9,075 bases of DNA. Origin: an uncultured Dorea sp. GTDB taxonomy: Bacteria; Bacillota_A; Clostridia; Lachnospirales; Lachnospiraceae. Below the pieces are notes generated by a model. That model made no database searches. It was given only the letters and a program-made list of their open reading frames with translations, and was not told the origin of the DNA. The stretch covers positions 1 through 9,075 of the forward strand of contig CAJTRO010000079.1 of NCBI GenBank assembly GCA_910579015.1, in the 5' to 3' direction. Position 1 is the first letter of the stretch. The number at the start of each line of letters is the position of its first letter. The translations under genes and the position numbers were made by a program. This document shows, piece after piece, positions 6,648 to 9,075 of the stretch.

Positions 6648-6757
6648 AAGCTGTTTAGAGTGGGAAGAAAAAGTGCATCAAGCAGAAGCGGTTTGAGCTG
6701 GAAAGATAAGTGCATCAAGCAGAAACTGTTTGAGTTGGAAAGATAAGGTTCTTTAAG
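6624..6757 (+). repeat. 38-bp tandem repeat, about 3.5 units, spanning a stop codon
   Basis: Units start at 6624 (GGAAAGATAAAG...), 6662 (GGGAAGAAAAAG...), 6700 (GGAAAGATAAG...) and 6737 (GGAAAGATAAGG..., partial). The first three are 38, 38 and 37 bp long. Shared parts are GGAAAGATAA, then (A)GTxCxTCAAG, then AGAAxCxGTTTxAG. Unit one covers the last codons and stop of the zinc-ribbon gene, so the array looks like duplication of the gene's 3' end into the intergenic DNA. Units have diverged by several substitutions. Confidence 0.75.
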
Positions 6758-6766
6758 ATCAGGTGA

Positions 6767-6824
6767 AAAGGGACAGTCAGGAAATACATGGCTTTTGCAG
6801 ACATTATTTCCTGACTGTCCCTTT
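6767..6824. terminator. Perfect 19-bp inverted repeat between convergent genes
   Basis: Positions 6767-6785 (AAAGGGACAGTCAGGAAAT) are the exact reverse complement of 6806-6824, with a 20-nt loop. The stem ends in AAAGGG/CCCTTT, so RNA from either strand carries a short U-run. Placed between two genes that point toward each other, it suits a bidirectional terminator. A palindromic mobile repeat is the alternative. Confidence 0.65.
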
Positions 6825-6839
6825 AGCATCCGGCCGGCG

Positions 6840-6863
6840 GGTGCTCCCGGAACGGGATGCACC
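6840..6863 (-). terminator. Weak hairpin just after hsp20
   Basis: GGTGC-TCCCG (6840-6849) pairs with CGGGATGCACC (6853-6863) with one bulged base and a 3-nt GAA loop. It is GC-rich but has no T-run on either side, so it may only add to the stronger 19-bp repeat beside it. Low confidence as a terminator. Confidence 0.25.
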
Positions 6864-6883
6864 ACGGCTTGCGGCAGAACGGT

Positions 6884-7309
6884 TTATTCGATGGTGATCA
6901 GCCTCGGCTGTTCTTCCTGTTTCTGGATCTCCTTTGGGAATGACAGATGAAGAACTCCGTCCCTGAATGCGGCCTTGATATCATCCTGTGTCAGAGCGTC
7001 TCCGACGTAGAAGCTTCTGTTGCAGGTGCCGGTGTAGCGTTCCTTGTGAACACAGTTGCCTTTGGCGTCTTTCTCTTCCTTCGTTACATTCTTATGGGCG
7101 GAGATGGTGAGATATCCGTCTTTTAAGTCAGCCTTGATATCTTCTCTGGCATATCCCGGAAGCTCCATCTCAACCAGGTAATTCCCGTCTTTCTCGTGGA
7201 TATCCGTCTTCATGATCTGTGCGGATGTGCGGTCGTAGGAACGGTTGAAGAACGGATCACTGAACATATCGTCGAATAAATTGTTGAAATTTCTGTTTGC
7301 TAATAACAT
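6884..7309 (-). CDS. Small heat-shock protein, Hsp20/alpha-crystallin family
   Basis: Hsp20 proteins are ATP-independent holdases that bind unfolding proteins in the cytoplasm and pass them to DnaK or GroEL systems. The 141-aa product has an N-terminal arm with phenylalanines (NFNNLFDDMFSDPFF), an alpha-crystallin domain (about 33-128) with VEMELPGYAREDIKADLKDGYLTI split over its first strands, the conserved AAFRDGVLHLSFPK (114-126), and a C-terminal ITI (138-140) that fits the I-x-I oligomer motif. AAGGAGG (7318-7324 on the minus strand) is 8 nt before the ATG. A CIRCE operator and strong promoter lie about 85-130 nt upstream, so HrcA heat-shock control is expected. Length is typical. Confidence 0.95.
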   Translation of the reverse strand: MLLANRNFNNLFDDMFSDPFFNRSYDRTSAQIMKTDIHEKDGNYLVEMELPGYAREDIKADLKDGYLTISAHKNVTKEEKDAKGNCVHKERYTGTCNRSFYVGDALTQDDIKAAFRDGVLHLSFPKEIQKQEEQPRLITIE

Positions 7310-7333
7310 AAATCATTCCTCCTTGAAAGTTAT

Positions 7334-7358
7334 CTTATGGTTTAGTATGTCCCATAAG
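7334..7358 (-). promoter_or_regulatory. Hairpin in the hsp20 5' untranslated region
   Basis: CTTATGG (7334-7340) and CCATAAG (7352-7358) form a perfect 7-bp stem with an 11-nt loop inside the roughly 80-nt leader of hsp20. The stem is 10 nt upstream of the AAGGAGG and does not cover it in the simplest fold. A role in mRNA stability or a temperature-sensing leader is possible but not shown. Confidence 0.3.
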
Positions 7359-7394
7359 GTATGAAAATTATTTATTGTTTTATTTGCTATATAT

Positions 7395-7425
7395 ATTATA
7401 TAACACATATTGTTAGCAATGTCAA
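7395..7425 (-). promoter_or_regulatory. hsp20 promoter
   Basis: On the minus strand a perfect -35 TTGACA (7420-7425) is followed by TATATAAT. A 17-bp spacer gives TATATA (7397-7402) and a 19-bp spacer gives TATAAT (7395-7400). The -35 lies inside the CIRCE element, so a bound repressor would block RNA polymerase. Confidence 0.7.
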
Positions 7426-7439
7426 TAGGTGAGTGCTAA
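7413..7439 (-). promoter_or_regulatory. CIRCE element (HrcA operator) of hsp20
   Basis: On the minus strand the site reads TTAGCACTC, nine spacer bases, then CATTGCTAA. The consensus is TTAGCACTC-N9-GAGTGCTAA. One arm matches 9 of 9, the other 6 of 9, and the spacer is exactly 9. HrcA binds CIRCE and represses chaperone genes until heat shock. The mismatches in the second arm help form the TTGACA -35, which suggests a compromise between promoter and operator. Confidence 0.8.
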
Positions 7440-7493
7440 TTTATTTTCATATTAATATTAAAGAGGTGTATCTTTTGATATATACTGAAGGTC

Positions 7494-8012
7494 TTACAAT
7501 TTTTCGTAAGATACCAATTGATCCATTGGTATGCGCGTAGATGTATGTCTGTCCGGATCCGCGGATGGTTCGGCGCCGTATCCGACTGCCAGGATATTAA
7601 CAGGTTCAAGATTATCCGGCAGTTTAAATTCCTCTTTAATAACGTCGGCTTTAAAATAGCAGATCCATACAGAGCCAAGTCCCAGCTCCGCTGCCTCTAA
7701 CATCATGTGGTCTGTCAGAATAGAAGCGTCAATGTCCGTTGTTCTTTTTCCGTCAAAAGGACGTTTCCATGCTTTAGAAGAATCCGCGCAGACAATAATA
7801 GCTAAAGGTGCGTTATAGATGTTTGCGGCTTTGGAAATCTTGGATAAGCCCTCCTCTTCCCTCACAACGATTAAATGTACCGGCTGTATATTTGCGGCGG
7901 TAGGAGCCACATGGGCGGCGGTCAGAATTTTGTCAAGTTTATCCTGTTCAACTTTCTGTTCGGTATACTTTCTTACAGAGTAACGTTTTTTTGCAAGGTC
8001 TAAAAAGTTCAT
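7494..8012 (-). CDS. Nitroreductase family protein (FMN-dependent oxidoreductase)
   Basis: Members of this family use FMN and NAD(P)H to reduce nitro compounds, quinones or similar electrophiles in the cytoplasm. The 172-aa protein starts with MNFLDLAKKRYSVRKY, where Arg10, Ser12 and Arg14 fit the FMN-phosphate motif. It also has APTAANIQP (36-44), the DHMMLEAAELGLGSVWI helix-turn (101-117) that packs on FMN, and LAVGYGAEPS near the end. It is a short, one-domain form. The start has GGAGG about 9 nt upstream. It is divergent from an HxlR regulator with overlapping promoter elements, an arrangement like Bacillus yodC/yodB, so regulation by that neighbour is likely. The true substrate is unknown. 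No clear terminator is seen in 7440-7493. Confidence 0.9.
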   Translation of the reverse strand: MNFLDLAKKRYSVRKYTEQKVEQDKLDKILTAAHVAPTAANIQPVHLIVVREEEGLSKISKAANIYNAPLAIIVCADSSKAWKRPFDGKRTTDIDASILTDHMMLEAAELGLGSVWICYFKADVIKEEFKLPDNLEPVNILAVGYGAEPSADPDRHTSTRIPMDQLVSYEKL

Positions 8013-8053
8013 AGTGATTCCTCCTGTTTTTGATTGTTATTAAGGTTAACCTG

Positions 8054-8072
8054 TACTATAATTATATCAGTA
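8054..8072. promoter_or_regulatory. Candidate HxlR operator over the nitroreductase -10
   Basis: TACT (8054-8057) and AGTA (8069-8072) are inverted arms separated by 11 bp, and the nitroreductase -10 (8061-8066) lies between them. From memory, YodB-type HxlR regulators use operators with TACT/AGTA arms; the spacing here may differ. The location is right for repression. This is inference from pattern and context. Confidence 0.4.
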
Positions 8073-8088
8073 ACAGAAATTATGGCAA
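8061..8088 (-). promoter_or_regulatory. Nitroreductase promoter
   Basis: On the minus strand TTGCCA (8083-8088) and TATAAT (8061-8066) are 16 bp apart, with TGA before the -10 (extended -10). The -10 is perfect and the -35 matches 5 of 6. The start of transcription would be near 8054, about 40 nt before the ATG. Confidence 0.7.
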
Positions 8089-8103
8089 GAACTGACTTTT
8101 TAG

Positions 8104-8116
8104 TGATATACTATCA
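8104..8116 (+). promoter_or_regulatory. HxlR-gene -10 region inside a small palindrome
   Basis: TGATATACTATCA has 5-bp inverted arms (TGATA/TATCA) around TAC. It contains an extended -10 (TG, one base, TATACT at 8107-8112) about 33 nt before the ATG. The upstream -35 is poor (TGGCAA at 8083-8088, the same bases that give TTGCCA to the opposite strand). The palindrome may serve as an autoregulatory operator. Confidence 0.4.
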
Positions 8117-8145
8117 TAAAAGAAAGTATAAGGAGATATCAGGTC

Positions 8146-8466
8146 ATGAAAACATGTGATTTTATCTGTCCTGTTGAGGCGACGATCAAGTTAATAGGCG
8201 GAAAGTATAAGGCGGTCATTTTATGGCATTTGATGAGCGGAACACTGCGTTATAATGAACTGCACAAGTGTATGCCCAAAGCCACGGATAAGATGTTAAC
8301 ACAGCAGTTACGTGAATTGGAGAAAGACGGATTGATAAACCGTACTGTTTATCCGGTTGTACCGCCCAAAACAGAGTATTCCTTGACTGATTTCGGGAAG
8401 ACACTTACGCCGATCCTGGATGAACTGTGTAATTGGGGAAAGGAGTACCTGGAAAATAATCAGTGA
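8146..8466 (+). CDS. HxlR family transcriptional regulator
   Basis: The 106-aa protein is a winged-helix DNA-binding regulator that acts as a dimer. It has the family hallmark CPVEATIKLIGGKYKAVILWHL (from Cys8), then LRYNELHKCMP, the recognition helix region ATDKMLTQQLRELEKDGLI (46-64), the wing NRTVYPVVPPKTEYSLT, and a C-terminal dimer helix. Cys8 sits where Bacillus YodB and relatives carry a redox-sensing cysteine; Cys4, Cys42 and Cys95 are additional. AGGAG (8131-8135) is 10 nt before the ATG. It is transcribed away from the nitroreductase gene, and both promoters are packed into 133 bp, so it probably controls that gene and itself. The inducing signal is not known. Confidence 0.92.
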   Translation: MKTCDFICPVEATIKLIGGKYKAVILWHLMSGTLRYNELHKCMPKATDKMLTQQLRELEKDGLINRTVYPVVPPKTEYSLTDFGKTLTPILDELCNWGKEYLENNQ

Positions 8467-8555
8467 CAGAGAGCTGCCTGCGGTAAAATATTTGGCGTAA
8501 CAGTTCAGCCTTGCGACTGGCAAAAGAGAGAAATTGAAAAAGTTTTTTCTTCTGA

Positions 8556-8617
8556 TTATCCACATGGAAACACGTAATTTCACGAATTTCATTGCTTTGT
8601 GATTAGTATGTGGATAA
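8556..8617. repeat. Inverted repeat of two perfect DnaA-box sequences
   Basis: TTATCCACAT (8556-8565) and ATGTGGATAA (8608-8617) are perfect 10-bp inverted arms with 42 nt between. Each contains the exact consensus DnaA box TTATCCACA. The spacer has a direct repeat AATTTCA-CG-AATTTCA. Lying in the leader of an IS element and not next to dnaA or dnaN, this is unlikely to be the chromosome origin. Confidence 0.6.
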
Positions 8618-8621
8618 CTTT

Positions 8622-8640
8622 TGAACAACATGTCTGTTCA
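8622..8640. repeat. Short inverted repeat in the IS66 leader
   Basis: TGAACA (8622-8627) and TGTTCA (8635-8640) are 6-bp inverted arms with a 7-nt centre that itself includes ACATGT. It is one of a row of hairpins in this 340-nt non-coding stretch. Confidence 0.35.
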
Positions 8641-8670
8641 GAATTCCATTTTTCATAGTTTTTGTGACCG

Positions 8671-8695
8671 GTATTCCACAGAACCTCTGGAATAC
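8671..8695. repeat. Hairpin GTATTCCA...TGGAATAC in the IS66 leader
   Basis: Positions 8671-8681 and 8685-8695 form 11-bp arms with one mismatch and a 3-nt AAC loop. The stem is strong for its length and has no following T-run. A smaller stem, CGTCA-TTT-TGACG, follows at 8711-8723. Confidence 0.5.
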
Positions 8696-8758
8696 ACAAA
8701 AATAATCCACCGTCATTTTGACGAACCTATTCTAAAGAGGATTTTTCTTTTCTATCCG

Positions 8759-8785
8759 TTTCTGATAAACTATGGTTATCAGAAA
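8759..8785 (+). promoter_or_regulatory. Hairpin just upstream of the IS66 transposase ribosome binding site
   Basis: TTTCTGATAA (8759-8768) and TTATCAGAAA (8776-8785) are perfect 10-bp arms with a 7-nt loop. CCGTT before and AACGG after (8789-8793 or so) can extend the pairing with a 3-nt bulge, bringing the stem into the AAGGAG (8793-8798). It could limit transposase translation; the role is inference. I see no convincing -10 for this gene nearby. Confidence 0.45.
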
Positions 8786-8805
8786 TGAACGGAAGGAGAT
8801 GCCCC

Positions 8806-9075
8806 ATGGGAAGAAAAAGCAACTATGAAAATGGAATGTACCAGCAACTCATGGAAATCATGGGGCGTCTGGATACGGTTGAAAAAGAACACAAACAGGA
8901 AGTTGGGGAATTGAAAGCGGAAATCGCAGATTTAAAAGAAGAGAACCGGCTCTTACATCAAGAAAACCGACTGCTTAAAGACGATAATGCACGTCTGAAA
9001 AGTATTATCAATCATGACAGCTCCAATACTTCCCTTCCACCATCTACCGATCAAAAAGGCGGAAAACCTGCAAAT
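8806..9075 (+). CDS. IS66 family transposase, N-terminal part, runs off the right edge
   Basis: Ninety codons are visible, starting MGRKSNYENGMYQQLMEIMG. Residues about 22-65 form a strong leucine-zipper-like coiled coil (KEENRLLHQENRLLKDDN), followed by NHDSSNTSLPPSTDQKGGKP, the Ser/Asn/Pro segment that marks the N-terminus of IS66 transposases (often NSSNSSxPPSSD). The DDE catalytic core and zinc-binding region would lie outside the window. AAGGAG (8793-8798) is 7 nt before the ATG. There is no upstream accessory gene. The frame is open to the edge, so it may be intact. Confidence 0.88.
   Translation, partial: MGRKSNYENGMYQQLMEIMGRLDTVEKEHKQEVGELKAEIADLKEENRLLHQENRLLKDDNARLKSIINHDSSNTSLPPSTDQKGGKPAN

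Larger units (their letters stand above)
8497..9075 (+). mobile_element. IS66-family element, left part (right side outside the window)
   Basis: An IS66-type transposase begins at 8806. Upstream, GTAACAGTTCAGCC at 8497-8510 begins with the GTAA seen at IS66-family ends and follows the HxlR stop by 31 nt, so I propose it as the left terminal repeat. No tnpA or tnpB-like frame is seen between, so the element would be the single-gene (transposase only) type. The exact end is inference because the right end is not in the window. Confidence 0.5.

Noticed and set aside
6624..6757. CRISPR array
   Set aside because: Units adjoin without unique spacers, are diverged, and begin inside a coding sequence; no cas genes are present.
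8556..8617. Chromosome or plasmid origin of replication based on the DnaA boxes
   Set aside because: Only two boxes, no dnaA, dnaN or rep gene and no obvious unwinding region; the setting is an IS leader.

Overview
The window looks like a chromosomal segment of a Gram-positive anaerobe of the class Clostridia, most likely Lachnospiraceae. Four things point there: strong AGGAGG ribosome binding sites, sigma-A type promoters with frequent extended -10 elements, a secG-rnr-smpB cluster downstream of eno, and a CIRCE heat-shock operator. The genus cannot be fixed by eye. The core (about 300-6900) is moderately GC-rich. Both ends and the nitroreductase/HxlR part look more AT-rich, and each end holds part of a different insertion sequence.

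Layout. At 1-149 (-) is the N-terminal part of a transposase, probably IS1182-like, running off the left edge, with a palindromic promoter and a hairpin upstream (151-202). At 308-1195 (-) is a YitT-family membrane protein with its own promoter and a terminator-like hairpin. Divergent from it is eno (1360-2658, +). Then come secG (2727-2969), rnr (3051-5183), smpB (5198-5665) and a small unrecognised helical protein (5725-5961). They are followed by a zinc-ribbon/DUF4870-type membrane protein (6045-6647) with its own promoter. A 38-bp tandem repeat overlaps the end of that gene, and a perfect 19-bp inverted repeat separates it from the convergent hsp20 (6884-7309, -). Next is a divergent pair: a small nitroreductase (7494-8012, -) and an HxlR-family regulator (8146-8466, +). 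The right end (about 8497-9075) is the 5' part of an IS66-family element with a long hairpin-rich leader and an incomplete transposase gene.

How the genes fit together. Enolase is glycolytic. SecG belongs to the protein-export channel. RNase R and SmpB belong to RNA quality control and ribosome rescue (trans-translation), but no ssrA (tmRNA) gene follows smpB; the small 78-aa gene occupies that place. Hsp20 is a heat-shock holdase, and its promoter -35 lies inside a CIRCE element, so HrcA control is expected. The HxlR/nitroreductase pair resembles the Bacillus yodB/yodC arrangement and is probably a redox- or electrophile-responsive switch.

No clearly new multi-gene system is visible. The most unusual structures are non-coding: the 38-bp repeat across a stop codon, two inverted perfect DnaA-box sequences in the presumed IS66 leader, and a predicted leaderless start for the left transposase.
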